Numbered from the stretch's first letter, positions 1-11,459 are shown. The stretch is 64,000 nt of DNA from Megaustenia siamemsis (GCA_032433765.1 JAVIAB010000073.1:67474087-67538086), one strand, 5' to 3'. The notes: generated from the sequence alone by a model not told the origin. Numbers and translations: made by a program.

Positions 1-773
1 CATTACGCTCGATAAAAGAGATATGCTGAAGTCTATATGGAATTGTTTATTAGAGGCTGAACGATGATTGGCGCCAATACGCTGGACATCGCCGGAGCTA
101 AGATGATCAGCTACTCTTGACTTGCGTCAGATCAGCGACAGCAACTGATCAAAATTATGCAACATCTCCCAAAGGTACCTCTGAAAAAGAAAAGATGATC
201 AGTCAGGCCAGATGAGTAGAGGTTGAGCGGGAAGCGCAGTCGATATCCTCAAATGTTATGTTGATAATGAATGTGTTGTGCGACGCAGAAATCGCACCTT
301 ACTATTAGTTATAAACCTCAACACATCGCAGCTACAGTTCTTTTTATTGTATGTACACTTCTGAACGTCACTATTAATAGGTTCGAAGAAAGTATTTATC
401 AGCTCAAGACTGCTGGCACCTCCATACAGGTTGTCCCAGTAAGGCACCGGCAGTGGAAGGTATTCAGTGGAAGCAACAGAGGCTACCACGCCTCTAATAT
501 TTCGTAAAAATATATAAGGCAATCACATTCCAGCGCAACGAGTTAAAAGTCAGTGTACAAGCAACCGTCGTATTCCAGTCAGCTGTGATATCCCTGGAGT
601 AGCTAGAGCTTTTACTAATATATAGCTTTCAATGTCTATGGAAACCAAACCTACTAAAGCAAAACGACATCTATCAACCCTGCAATGTGTATGAGAACTA
701 GGTAGGCCATTTCAGCAATCACTTCCCTGGTTCATTTCAAATAAATGTTTCTCTCACTATCGTAACATATAAA
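1..773. other. No recognisable gene
   Basis: I see no gene, RNA or clear repeat here. The short open frames at 256-522 overlap on both strands, have no family resemblance and look like chance ORFs in AT-rich DNA. It ends at the TCTA-repeat tail of an antisense LINE. Confidence 0.5.
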
Positions 774-1310
774 AGTATCTATCTATCTATCAATTGGCCT
801 TTCGAGCCATAGCCGGCCCATAGGGCATAGACCCAGATACTCCTTCTCTTATCTAAATTTTTATTCTAGCAGTTTTCAATCCTTCTAAAGATATTTTATC
901 AAATCTTGCCATTTGTCTCTGTTCTGTGCAAGCAACTCTATTTCATTGAGGAGCTGATTCCTGCTACTCTTTCCTCTCTGATCAACGTTCTTCTCAGCGT
1001 CTCTCTGGGTCGGCCTCTTTTCCTCTTACCTGTTGTTTCCCACATGAGGGCTTGCTTTGTCATTCGGTTATTATCTCTCCTCATCACATGTCCAACATAT
1101 GACCATCGTCTTTTCTTGATTACTGAAGGTATTAGTGGTTGATTGGCGATTTCTCTAATTTCCTCGTTTGTTTTGAATTAGTTCCATGTTATACCAAGTA
1201 TTTTCCTTAAACATTTATTTTAGAATGCTTTCAACTTTGTTTCTATGTCTCTTGTTGTTTACCACCTCTCACAATATAGAAGTATAGACCTGTGTAAGTA
1301 ATACCTTCTT
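774..1310 (-). mobile_element. LINE-f 3' end, antisense, truncated
   Basis: On the minus strand this reads as the C-terminal end of a LINE reverse-transcriptase protein: a YVGHVMRRDN-type block followed by TGKRKRGRPRETLRRTL, the basic tail that follows RT in many invertebrate LINEs. The 3' untranslated tail contains a GCCCTATGGGCCGGCTATGG-like box and ends in GATA repeats at 774-790, so the element is inserted antisense. The same tail recurs at 7651-7902, and related tails at 43165, 47085, 52240 and 54800. Stops interrupt the frame. It is a 5'-truncated dead copy. Confidence 0.7.
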
Positions 1311-1409
1311 AAATCACTGCCCTGAGTCTTTATATATAAAATAAAAAAATGTTCAAGAAAACTGCAATATCTGTAAATTAACACCACAGTCATGTTTTTT
1401 TTTTCCCTA

Positions 1410-1835
1410 ACTTACAGTGCAAAGCTCAGATATTATGATGTCAGTATATTTAGGACAACAGACAAGAAAATCACTGGTGTTTGTAGAAATGTTGTTTTAC
1501 AGAAGCATGTTGAGAATACCATCGATAGCTAAGAAGAGTAATGAAAATGTTCTGAAAGAGGTGAAAGGAAAAAGAGAGCTAATTTCCAATATTAGGAAGA
1601 AACAATCATCATTTATTGGTCATGTAAATAGAAGAGAACAACTGGAATATATTGTAACAACTGGAAAAATTGAGGGACGAAAAGATAGAGGGAAGCAAAG
1701 AGAAAAAAAATACCAGACAGCTTAAGAGAATGGCTTGGCGAAGGTCAACAACAGAAATTATAAATAACTATCGAGAACGAAAGTTGTGGAGAGACATGAT
1801 CACCTACGTCAGCAGGCCCGGTACTTGATGGTTAT
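1410..1835 (+). mobile_element. LINE-e 3' end fragment
   Basis: The open frame at 1417-1725 and its continuation encode the C-terminal tail of LINE-e: KKSNENVLKEVKGKRELISN, a FIGHVNRREQLEYIVTTGKI block, then RKDRGKQRE, followed after stops by relics of the terminal block. Homologous, better preserved sequence lies at 4835-5755, 22205-22675, 56760-57800 and 57830-58600. The core RT is absent, so this is a 5'-truncated relic. Confidence 0.75.
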
Positions 1836-2321
1836 ATTTAGGGAAATCATTGAAAGAACTGTTTTATGAAGTGTAAATTGAAATAATTTTTGTGTCGCAA
1901 ATTACCATGTTAAAAGTCAACCTACAAGGTCGAGAATTCACAAATGGAAGAATGTGATAGATACAAGGGCAAACAGTTTTGTCTTGAAAGTCTTGAGCAA
2001 TATCGTAACACAGGTGGGCGTGGCATTTTCTTACTGTCATCGTCATGATCAACGAACAACAGAAGAGTCTGCTCCACCTCCCAGCAGTATTCCTGGAACC
2101 AGACTATCCAGTCTGGCTAAGCGAGTAGTGATCTAAAAGGGACGGAATCCCGGTACTCAAAAAAGGTTGTGCGAAGTCGGATATGATTGGCCGGAGGGAG
2201 TAATTATCAAGACAGAGTTGTAAGCCATCACAACATAGTGCATCAACGCCCACTTACCGCCCTTTTAGCGGAAGATGATAAAGAGTACTATTGATTTCTT
2301 TAGTAGATGTCGGGTATATCC
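1836..2321. other. No recognisable gene
   Basis: This unique-looking sequence lies between a LINE relic and the GAAA microsatellite. The short ORFs (1864-2052 minus, 1954-2136 plus) overlap each other and have no recognisable motif. Confidence 0.4.
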
Positions 2322-2502
<181 letters not shown>

Positions 2503-3114
2503 CATGTAAATGTATATCTTCGCTAGATAGCGTGTGTCACTGTGTGCCTGTGTGCCAAGATATTATGTAATGAAGACACATAAATAAAATTTAGTTCATG
2601 AGTAATGTAATTTTAACCACCAGATCATGGACATAAACTTAATCATCGAAGAAGCAAGAGAGAAGAGAAGCGTGTAGCCAACGGTTGCCTAAGCCACAGA
2701 ACCACTGTTGCGGTGTCAGCCCTCTCTCAGTACGTGCGGTATATCTTGGAAGTGTGGTTACAAGAACAACATTTGTCTAACGCCCTTTGACCCATGGGTA
2801 TTGCTGCGGCGCTGTTCCGCTTTGTCTTGGAGTAATATAATACACTGACTGCCATATTAATAGCAATTTATAAAAATTGAAAATGCTGGGAGCAATTTTT
2901 ACTGCTCATATCTTACAATATACAAATGGATACGTATATAATCTTTCTTGCTTGTTGTTGTTTGTGTATTTATAAATATGGTTCACTTTTTAGTTTCATT
3001 GATTGCTTTTTTGGCACTTTTGTTCCCTTGATCGATGCCTGGCTGTTATATTACATTATAATTATGTTTGGCTTTTTTGTCCTGGCAGATTGTTCTTTGT
3101 CTTGGTTGTTTATC
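2503..3114. other. No recognisable gene
   Basis: AT-rich spacer between the GAAA tract and the large minisatellite. The ORF at 2926-3138 is hydrophobic low-complexity translation without family resemblance. Confidence 0.4.
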
Positions 3115-4567
3115 TTGGCTTGTTGGTTGATTGACTGATTGGTTGACTGGCAGACTGGTTGGTTGATTGACTGATTGGTTGACTGGCAGACTGATTGGTT
3201 GATTGACTGGTGGTTGATTGACTGGTGGTTGACTGGCAGACTGGTTGGTTGATTGACTGGTGGTTGACTGGCAGACTGGTTGGTTGATTGACTGGTGGTT
3301 GACTGGCAGACTGGTTGGTTGATTGACTGATTGGTTGACTGGCAGACTGGTAGGTTGATTGACTGATTGGTTGACTGGCAGACTGGTAGGTTGATTGACT
3401 GATTGGTTGACTGGCAGACTGGTTGGTTGATTGACTGATTGGTTGACTGGCAGACTGGTTGGTTGATTGACTGATTGGTTGACTGGCAGACTGGTTGGTT
3501 GATTGACTGGTGGTTGATTGACTGGTGGTTGACTGGCAGACTGGTTGGTTGATTGACTGGTGGTTGACTGGCAGACTGGTTGGTTGATTGACTGGTGGTT
3601 GACTGGCAGACTGGTTGGTTGATTGACTGATTGGTTGACTGGCAGACTGGTAGGTTGATTGACTGATTGGTTGACTGGCAGACTGGTAGGTTGATTGACT
3701 GATTGGTTGACTGGCAGACTGGTTGGTTGATTGACTGATTGGTTGACTGGCAGACTGGTTGGTTGATTGACTGATTGGTTGACTGGCAGACTGGTTGGTT
3801 GATTGACTGGTGGTTGATTGACTGGTGGTTGACTGGCAGACTGGTTGGTTGATTGACTGGTGGTTGACTGGCAGACTGGTTGGTTGATTGACTGGTGGTT
3901 GACTGGCAGACTGGTTGGTTGATTGACTGATTGGTTGACTGGCAGACTGGTAGGTTGATTGACTGATTGGTTGACTGGCAGACTGGTAGGTTGATTGACT
4001 GATTGGTTGACTGGCAGACTGGTTGGTTGATTGACTGATTGGTTGACTGGCAGACTGGTTGGTTGATTGACTGTTTGGTTGACTGGCAGACTGGTTGGTT
4101 GATTGACTGGTGGTTGACTGGCAGACTGGTTGGTTGATTGACTGATTGGTTGACTGGCAGACTGGTTGGTTGATTGACTGATTGGTTGACTGGCAGACTG
4201 GTAGGTTGATTGACTGATGGTTGATTGACTGGTGGTTGACTGGCAGACTGGTTGGTTGATTGACTGATGGTTGATTGACTGGTGGTTGACTGGCAGACTG
4301 GTTGGTTGATTGACTGATTGGTTGACTGGCAGACTGGTTGGTTGATTGACTGATTGGTTGACTGGCAGACTGGTAAGTTGATTGACTGATTGGTTGACTG
4401 GCAGACTGGTAGGTTGATTGACTGGTGGTTGATTGACTGGTGGTTGACTGGCAGACTGGTTGGTTGATTGACTGGTGGTTGATTGACTGGTGGTTGACTG
4501 GCAGACTGGTTGGTTGATTGACTGGTGGTTGATTGACTGGTGGTTGACTGGCAGACTGGTTGGTTGA
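3115..4567. repeat. 36/33-bp minisatellite with 300-bp higher-order period
   Basis: Tandem array of a 36-bp unit (core TTGACTGGCAGACTGG, then a TTGGTTGATTGACTGA stretch) mixed with shorter GGTGG variants that change the local period. Blocks at 3241, 3541 and 3841 are identical at matching offsets, so a 300-bp higher-order unit is present about three times over 3181-4080. Because the units are multiples of 3 and lack stops, long minus-strand frames (3051-4613, 3110-4582) read NQSINQPVCQST repeats in two overlapping registers. I regard these as artefacts of the array, not proteins. Confidence 0.97.
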
Positions 4568-4785
4568 TTCTTCGACCATCACTGAGAATAATAATTGTGA
4601 TGTTTAAATACATGGGGATAATGAGATATTACCTGACAATGAAGATTGAACTCTACAAACAGAGTACAAATATATCAAACTCTTATACTAACGGGGCTGT
4701 CACATATTCCAAATGGTTACTTTAAACCCCAAAAAATACTTGATCGTCCTATTATTTGTATTTCATATATTCTAGTTTAGTTCAT

Positions 4786-4834
4786 ATATATATATATATG
4801 AACTAAAACTATATATATATATATATATGACAAG
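4786..4834. repeat. AT-repeat palindrome
   Basis: Two (AT)n runs flank the sequence GAACTAAAACT, forming a short imperfect palindrome immediately before a LINE-e copy. Confidence 0.7.
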
Positions 4835-5755
4835 GCTGTGTTCTGTCACCGGATTTGTTTTCACTTTACAGCGTTAATTTACACTTAATTAACACTTAAT
4901 TAATAACACTTTATTATGAGATCAATAGTAGACAAAAGATGGAATTGAAGTCAACGGTTACAGCATAAATAATTTGCGATATGCGGATGACACAGTCTTA
5001 ATAGCAGAGACAGAGAACGAACTATAAGAAATGATAGACATAATAGTAAAAGAAAGCAACAAGAAAGGTCTCAGTCTGAATGGTAGAAAAACAGAAGTAA
5101 TGGTTATATCGAAGAAACAATCATCACCATCGTGCAGCATAAAAATAATCAGGACAAATCTGAAACAAGTGCAACGTTTCAAATACTTGGGCACAATAAT
5201 AACTTCAGATGGGAGATGCACCACAGAAATAAAAAGCAGAATAACTCAGGCCAAAATAACATTTCAGAAAATGAAAAATATCTTATGCAACAAATCTATG
5301 TCAATAAAAATGAGAAAAAGAGTTCATCAGTGCTATATAGAACCAATTCTGACCTATGGAAGTGAATCATGGACAGTAGACAAACAAATGAAAAGACGAT
5401 TAGAGGCCACAGAGATGGGATTTCTCAGAAGAATGTTGAAAGTTCCCTGGACAGCTAAAAAGACCAATGAGGAAGTTCTAAAAGAGGCCAACACAAAAAG
5501 GGAGCTCTTAAAAAACATCACAAAGAAGCAATCAACATTTTTCGGGCACATCATGAGAAGAGGAAAGATGGAATACTTGGTTACAACTGGCAAAATAAAA
5601 GGAAAGAGAGATCGCGGACGACAAAGAGAGAAAATACTGGATAGCTTGATGTCATGGCATGGAAAACAGTCAACAACAGAACTGATACGATGCACTGTAG
5701 ATAGAAGATTGTGGAGGGACATGATCGCCTACGCCAACATGTATGGCACATGATG
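4835..5755 (+). mobile_element. LINE-e copy, 5'-truncated, longest open RT C-terminus
   Basis: The copy starts inside the reverse transcriptase: a CVLSPDLFSL-like box at about 4850, then a NNLRYADDTVLIAET box at about 4970-5010 with a stop just after it. The open frame 5031-5753 (240 aa) continues with SLNGRKTEVMVISKK, RFKYLGTIITSDGR, YIEPILTYGSESWTVDKQMK, FLRRMLKVPWTAKKTNEEV, FFGHIMRRGKMEYLVTTGK and a terminal RRLWRDMIAYANMYGT before the stop. This order (thumb, then the basic GH.xRR tail) is the usual C-terminal half of an EN/RT LINE protein. The endonuclease and palm N-terminus are missing. It ends in a short AT repeat at 5752-5770. Confidence 0.85.
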
Positions 5756-5775
5756 ATGATATATATATAGCTATA

Positions 5776-6095
5776 TCGGGTTAGCGGAGGTAGAGTTCTG
5801 CCCTTCCAAAGGAGGAGTGGGACTTTTCCTTTCCTCTGCTAGTCTTCGGGACAACCTTGGGCAAGGTGAAGCTCCCGTTTAGCCCCCCTGTCAGGGTTAT
5901 GTGAAGCCATTGAAGCAGGGGGTGGATGGTGTTGTGGGAGCAGCCGACAAGTAGTGCTGGTTATGGTCCCCACTCCGCGATGGCAGGCAGAGGATCTCAT
6001 GTATAGAGACAATGGCTGCGATCTCCGACTAGTACAGTCGCTGCCAAGAAGGAAAGGAACGGCAAACTACCTTCTTATATTGCCTAGAATAATCA
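5776..6095 (+). repeat. GC-richer block, possible LINE 5' leader
   Basis: Composition differs from the flanks, and the block ends in GGAACGGCAAACTACC, which resembles the AAGGCAACGGCAAACCAC box I associate with 5' leaders of RTE-like LINEs. It directly follows the LINE-e 3' end, so it may be the leader of a second truncated element. Assignment is from memory only; no second copy was found in the window. Confidence 0.35.
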
Positions 6096-6118
6096 TGTCA
6101 AAACACAATATATCAGTA

Positions 6119-7472
6119 AGGTGACCAGACGTCCTGATTTTTCCGGGACAGTCCCGATTTTTTACTGTTTTTTCAACCATTGTCCCGGATTTGTTACTGT
6201 CCCAAATTTGTCCCGATTTTGGCCGATTTTTTTAGCTTTTGTCACGGATTTGTTAACATACATTAGGGACACAAACGTTGGCCAATTTTGCCAATATGGT
6301 AAACATCTCTTCGACTTAAAAATATACATTATTCCGTTATTAAAAAAAAAAATATGACGATCATCATTATCAGGGAGACGTGAACTTCCAGTCAATATGG
6401 TGGATAGGCGGCAGGGACCATTAAAGACTGTCTGAAAAGTGTTCCTTGTTGCAGTTTCCTCGTATTCCAAGTCCGACTTGTTGCATGAGCTACTGAGTTA
6501 AGTGCTCTGCGCACACCGTGAGCTGTGCGTTTCATCTGTTTTAATCGTGTTTCGAGATTCCGATTGTTTATGATAAATGATGATATCATATAATGGAGAA
6601 CAGGTGGCGGTGTTCACTTTCTGTGCGGTTTCGCCTTATGTCTTTTGGCGTGTGCTGAGACTGCTATGATGGCGACTACATCTACCTTTCTTTGTTTGGG
6701 AGATGACATAGTAATTCGGATGATTCCACTGGCACGGGCGGTTAAGCAATTATGGATTTTAATTTGTTTATAGTGATACCGCGACCTTCCATAACCATAA
6801 CCATTATTCCGTTGTTGTGTAGAAAATGTTTAAAAAGTTGAACAGGCTATTCATTTGGCGAAACAGTAGCAGTAAAGTGCGCTCCAAGTTTTAAACGTGC
6901 ATACTGAAACTGAAATACTGCAGAAAAGTACAACAATTCTGCTTCACATTCCATTTAAGTAAGGTGACCATATTTTTGAAACCCTAATCCGGAACGGATT
7001 AATTTGACTTAAATTTTCCATCAATTAAATTAAATTTCTTCCGTCTTTTTAAAGTGAATAATACATATATTTTAAAACTAATTAAAACACCTACCAATAT
7101 AGGCTTGCAAAACGTTATCAGGTGTTGTTGAATTAAACGTTATTGAGTTTCAGTTTCAGTATACAAGATTTAAAACTTGGAGCACATTTTACTGTTACTA
7201 TTTCGCCAAATGAACAGCCAATTCAACTTTTTAAACATTTTCTACACAACAACGGAATAGTGTATATTTTTAAGTCGAAGAGACGTTTACCATATTGGCA
7301 AAAATGGTAAACATTTGTTTCACTAATGAATTTTAACAAATCCGGGACAAAAGCTGAAAAATCGGCCACAATCGAGACAAATTTGGGACAGTAACAAACC
7401 CGGGACAAAGGTTGAAAAAACAGTAAAAAATCGGGACTGTCATGGAAAAATCGGGACGTCTGGTCACCTTAA
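6119..7472. mobile_element. Inverted-repeat DNA transposon A (non-autonomous)
   Basis: The termini AGGTGACCAGACGTCC (from 6119) and its reverse complement (ending 7472) are flanked by TA on both sides, consistent with a TA target duplication. The arms continue for over 200 bp: 6119-6341 plus 6801-6920 pair with 7147-7472 and include repeated CCCGATTTT/AAAATCGGG stretches. No transposase is present. The left arm is interrupted at 6342-6800 by a separate insertion. The loop contains one arm of a second inverted repeat (B). TA duplication suggests a Tc1/mariner-like or Harbinger-like mover; I cannot decide which. Confidence 0.75.
6342..6800. mobile_element. Insertion inside transposon A, flanked by 12-bp duplication
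   Basis: The host sequence is duplicated as CATTATTCCGTT at 6329-6341 and 6801-6813, matching single-copy sequence in the opposite arm (about 7248-7260). The 459-bp insert starts with an A-rich run and ends in CCATAACCATAAC. A 12-13 bp duplication suggests retroposition. I see no tRNA box or protein motif, so its family is unknown. Confidence 0.65.
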
Positions 7473-7650
7473 TTTAATTTAAGTGAGTATCACTAATGTT
7501 TTTTTTTCTTTATCTCCTGATAACGTTTTGTAAGTCTATATTGTTATGTGTTGTAATTAGTTTTAGAATATATGTATTATTTACTTGAAAAGGACGGAAG
7601 AAATTTTATTTTATTGATAGAAAAGTGAAGTTTACTTAATCCGACCCGGA
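6959..7650. mobile_element. Inverted-repeat element B (interleaved with A)
   Basis: The left arm 6961-7122 begins AGGTGACCATATTTTTG after TA and pairs with the reverse complement of 7505-7650 (shared AACGTTATCAGG, TTTCTTCCGTC and ATAATACATATAT stretches). Its right end is cut by the antisense LINE-f fragment that begins at 7651. The arms of A and B alternate (A, B, A', B'), so this is not simple nesting. Confidence 0.65.
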
Positions 7651-7902
7651 TTCTATCTATTGACCTTTCGAGCCGTAGCCGGCCCATAGGGCGTAGACCC
7701 AGATACTACTTCTCTTATTCAAATTTTTATTCTAGTAGTTTTCAATCCTTGTAAAGATCTTTTATCAAATCTCGCCATTTGTCTCTGTTCTGTGCAAGCA
7801 GCTCTATCTCACCAGGGAGCCAATTCCTGCTGCTCTTGCCTCTCTCATCAATGTTCTTCTCGGTGTCTCTCTGGGTCTTCCTCTTTTCCTCTTACCTGTT
7901 GT
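7651..7902 (-). mobile_element. LINE-f 3' end, antisense
   Basis: It starts at TCTATCTATTGACC and repeats the 3' tail of the copy at 774-1310 (GAGCCGTAGCCGGCCCATAGGG) and the end of its coding region. Truncated at 7902 beside an AT/CA microsatellite. Confidence 0.75.
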
Positions 7903-7915
7903 ACAAGACGTTCTC

Positions 7916-7917
<2 letters not shown>

Positions 7918-7946
<29 letters not shown>

Positions 7947-7957
7947 CACACACACAC
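7918..7957. repeat. TA/CA microsatellite
   Basis: (TA)n followed by (CA)n. Just before it, ACAAGACGTTCTCAT (7903-7917) is the reverse complement of ATGAGAACGTCTTGT in the LINE-e fragment at about 8250. Confidence 0.9.
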
Positions 7958-8220
7958 TGCTCAAACAAAGTAGGTTACACTGTCTTGGTCATGTACACCG
8001 TATGAAATATGGCCGCATACCAAAAGACATACGCTACTGTAAACTGACAGATGGCAAAAGCAATAGGGGGCGCCCGAAACTTCGATTTGTAGAAGTGTAA
8101 AAATGCGACTTGAAGACTGAGATTCACAGAAAAAGAGAATATACGGCGAAAGAAAAGAAAAACTAACATTTCTATGGCCGCTGGAAAATCCATAGTCAAC
8201 TATGACTGACGGGGGCTACT
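7958..8220 (+). mobile_element. LINE-g 3' end fragment
   Basis: The plus-strand frame reads RLHCLGHVHRMKYGRIPKDI, then LTDGKSNRGRPKLRFVEV, the conserved C-terminal tail of a LINE family common in invertebrates. Reading breaks at 8098. The same family in antisense and more decayed form lies at 38200-39600. Confidence 0.75.
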
Positions 8221-8236
8221 ACTACTTATGTATATA

Positions 8237-8575
8237 TGAATTTCAGAAAATGAGAACGTCTTGTACAACAAGTCCATGTCAAAAGAATTGAGAAAAAGTG
8301 CTCATCTGTGCTATATAGAGCCGATTCTGACCTATGGAAGCGAATCATGGATAGTAGACAAACAAATGAAAAGACAATTAGAGTTAGGATTTTTCATAAA
8401 AATGTTGACGTCAGAGATCGCAAACGACAAAGAGAGAAGACACTGGATAAATTAGTGTCATAACACGTAAAACAGTCAACAATAGAATTGATATGATGCA
8501 CTGTGGATAGAAAATTGTGGTAGGAGAGGATGATCGCCAACGCCAACCGGTATGACACATGATGAAGGCGGATGA
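8237..8575 (+). mobile_element. LINE-e fragment, internally deleted
   Basis: Reads ELRKSAHLCYIEPILTYGSE and SWIVDKQMKRQLELGFFIKM, then jumps to the DRERRHW and terminal blocks, so the middle part (ANTKRELL...GHIMRR) is deleted relative to 4835-5755. Confidence 0.75.
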
Positions 8576-8877
8576 CAGCTGTCTTTACGTAAAAGAGTCG
8601 ATAAATTTATTATTAGTATATGCTTAGTTAATCTCTATCTTACATGTTTATTCCTACATGTATCATGGTCGGAACTGACATTTGCAGCAGCGACTATATC
8701 ACATGTATGAACAGTTTATGGAACAAGGCGGAGATTTGAAGCTCTCGACGTTCAGATTTAATGTGGAATGGGAAGATCGGCTGGACAGAGAGAAAATAAA
8801 TAATGTTGCGGAATAAACAGCTGAAAATGAAGAAAAATAACTTTTCAACACATTTTTTTTTATTATGAAAGTAATCG

Positions 8878-8984
8878 TTTAACAAGATTCAAAGAAGAAA
8901 ATGAACAAAGAACTATTTAACACAATTAAAACATTTAAAAGAAGATATAGCTTTAATGCAATTCAAACAAGAAAAAAGGCTCAT
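8878..8984. repeat. AT-rich repeat, left block
   Basis: Irregular copies of a unit about 43 bp long with the words AACAAAGAACTATTTAA and AATTCAAACAAGAAAA. The same unit resumes at 9990-10262 beyond the 38-bp array. Confidence 0.6.
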
Positions 8985-9645
8985 ATCTTGGTGTGTGTCA
9001 TGTTAGTCATATCTCATATCTCGGTGTGTCCGTGTTAATCATATCTCATATCTTTATGTGTGTGTGTGTGTGTGTTTAGTCATATCTCATATCTTAGTGT
9101 GTACCAGTGTTAGTCATATGTCATATCTTTGTGTGTGCATGTCTGGGTTAGTGATATTTCATATCTTTGTGTGCATGTTTATGTTAGTCATATCTCATAT
9201 CTTTGTGTGTGCATGTCTGTGTATGTCACATCTCATATCCTTGTGTGTGCATGGCTATGTTAGGCCCATCTCATATCTTTGTGTGTGCATATCTATTTTA
9301 GTCATATCTCTTATCTTTGTGTGCATGTCTATGTTAGACATGTGTCATATCTTTGTGTGTGCATGTCAATGTCAATTATATCTCATATCTTTATGTGCAT
9401 ATTTATGTTAGTCATGTGTCATATATTTTGATGTGTGTCAGTGTTAGTCATGCCTCGTATCGCTGTGTGCATGTCTGTATTAGTCACATCTCATATCTTT
9501 GTGTGTGCATGTCTGTGTTAGTCACATCTCACATCTTTGTGTGTGTATGTCTGTGTTAGTCACATCTCACATCTTTGTGTGTCCGTGTCTGTGTTAGTCA
9601 CATCTCACATCTTTGTGTGTGCATGTCTGTGTTAGTCACCTCTAG
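8985..9645. repeat. 38-bp GT-rich minisatellite
   Basis: About 17 copies of a unit built from TTAGTCAYATCTCATATC, then TTTGTGTGTGCATGTCTGTG. The rightmost four copies (about 9480-9640) are exactly 38 bp and most alike; leftward copies are shorter or diverged. Open frames within it (9058-9559) are repeat artefacts. Confidence 0.93.
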
Positions 9646-9985
9646 TGACTCGGGCAGGTGGTGCTCGTAAACCTGGGAGGGCCTACCATCTAAGGGCAGA
9701 ATCCCCCTACAGAAAAGACAATCTGCTGCCTTGCAGGAAGATTGGGGACAATCAAAGGCTAGGGAAAGCAAACCCGAATAAAATGCTGGCTGAAATCGGA
9801 TGCACTGGGCCACTGGCGCAGAACACAGTGCAACGTATTAACGGGTGTTCAGTCAGAGTGGATCTGACAGACTCTAATTGTGATGTTCTGTCTGTGGGGG
9901 CGATCAACACACTTAGCCTGACAGCTGACTTCATATGAGAGTCTGGAATCCTTACTCTGATTGAGTCCTGAACGCAGAGAGAGAG
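9646..9985 (+). repeat. GC-richer block ending in GA repeat, probable LINE leader or tail
   Basis: A 315-bp block of distinct composition ending TCTGGAATCCTTACTCTGA, TTGAGTCCTGAACGCAGAG, then (GA)n. The last 45 bp recur at about 32228-32272, which shows this is the end of a dispersed repeat. No protein motif is convincing in the 9645-9938 frame. Confidence 0.5.
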
Positions 9986-9989
9986 AGAA

Positions 9990-10262
9990 ACAAGAAAAAA
10001 AAAGACAGAAAATATTTAACACAATTCAAATAAGAAAATGAATAAAGAACTATTTAATACAATTCAAATAAGAAAAAAAAATATTTAATATAATTCAAAA
10101 AGAAAACGAAAAGAGGACTATTTAAAGAATTCAAACAAGAAAATTAATAAAGAACTATTTAATACAATTCAAGCAAGAAAATGAAAACAGAAAATACTTT
10201 ACACAATTCAAGCAAGAAAATGGAGACAGAATTATTTTAACATAATTCAAACAAGAAAAGAA
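9990..10262. repeat. 43-bp AT-rich minisatellite, right block
   Basis: Five to six diverged copies of a unit containing AAAGAACTATTTAATACAAT and TCAAACAAGAAAATG, continuing the block at 8878-8984. Confidence 0.75.
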
Positions 10263-11378
10263 ACACCATTAGAAATAACAGCAGCAGCAGGAGAAACAGG
10301 AGTGACATGGCTGCACAGAATATTCAATGCAGCATAGCACCAACTACAAGCCCCAAAAGACTGGCAACAGGCAATCATTGTACCAATATTGAAAAAAAAA
10401 GGTAGCAAGAGAAACTGCAATCAATGTAGAGGTATATCGCTTCTCGGCAATGTGGTAAAATTATACACCAAAAGGTATGGCAAAAGGCTGAGACCAGTCA
10501 TAGAACTACAGTTAAGCGATTCTCACATGGGTTCCCAAAAAACCAGGGGCCGTACTGACGCTCTATTCACCCTAAACAGCTAGCAGAAAAGACGACAGAA
10601 AACAATACAAATGTGTACATAGCTTTCATTGACCAGGAAAAAGCATTCAACCGAGTAAACAGAGAACAACTATGGGAGATACTAACAACATACTGAGTAA
10701 GCCAACATCTAACCAACATAATTAAAAGTATCTACACCAACAGCAGCGGCACATTCAGAACAGCAGCAGGTTATATAGACTGCTTCGAAGTTATATCAGG
10801 AGTAAGACAGTGGTGCGTGCTATCCCCCTTATTGTTCATTACATACATAGATTACATATGCAAGTTACCCAACAGAGACATAAGAGATCAGGCACTAATA
10901 CATGGAAAAATAGAAGACATACAAAAATACTTAAATATATTCAACAACACAGGCACAAAATACAACATGAAAATCAACATCGCCAATACAGAATGCATGA
11001 ATATCGCAAAAGAGAAACAAAACATCAACATAAATATAGACGGCAGACAACTAAAACAAGTAGAGGAATTTAAATACATAGAAAGTTAAGTGACAAACGA
11101 CAAGTCACAAACAGCAGAAATAGACCCAAGATACAACAAAGCTTTTCAAATCATTAGACAGCTGTCGCCACTATTGTCCAACAAGGAAATAACTCTAGAG
11201 GCAAAACGGGCACTTTACAATACAATCTTCATCCCAACATTGTGCTACCAATGCCAGTCCTGGATCCTAGATGCACCAGCAATAAGAAAATAACCTCTAC
11301 TGAGATGAAATGTGTTAGACTAATGACAGGAAACAGCCTGAGAGATAAGGACAGAAATGAAGAACTGCGAAATAAAAC
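10263..11378 (+). mobile_element. LINE-c RT fragment, frameshifted
   Basis: Relics read in order: AAGETGVTWLHRIFN, SKRNCNQCRGISLLGNVVKL, ELQLSDSHMGSQKTRGRTDA, FIDQEKAFNRVNREQL, ISGVRQWCVLSPLLFITYID, EDIQKYLNIFNNTGTKYNMK, IATLCYQCQSW-like thumb sequence and TSTEMKCVRLMTGNSLRDKD. Relative to the antisense copy at 40070-42720 the catalytic YADD-type box region is deleted near 10880. At least five frame breaks. Bounded on the right by the (TA)n tract. Confidence 0.85.
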
Positions 11379-11386
11379 TGTATATA

Positions 11387-11457
<71 letters not shown>
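11379..11457. repeat. TA microsatellite
   Basis: About 40 TA units. It separates LINE-c from LINE-b and may mark the insertion site. Confidence 0.97.

Positions 11458-11459
<2 letters not shown>

Noticed and set aside
3051..4613. Long minus-strand frames reading NQSINQPVCQST repeats (520 and 490 codons)
   Set aside because: They are overlapping registers of a minisatellite with stop-free units, without gene context, signal peptide or splice sites.
9058..9559. Cysteine-rich frames (CVCVCLVISH)
   Set aside because: Translations of the 38-bp GT-rich minisatellite.
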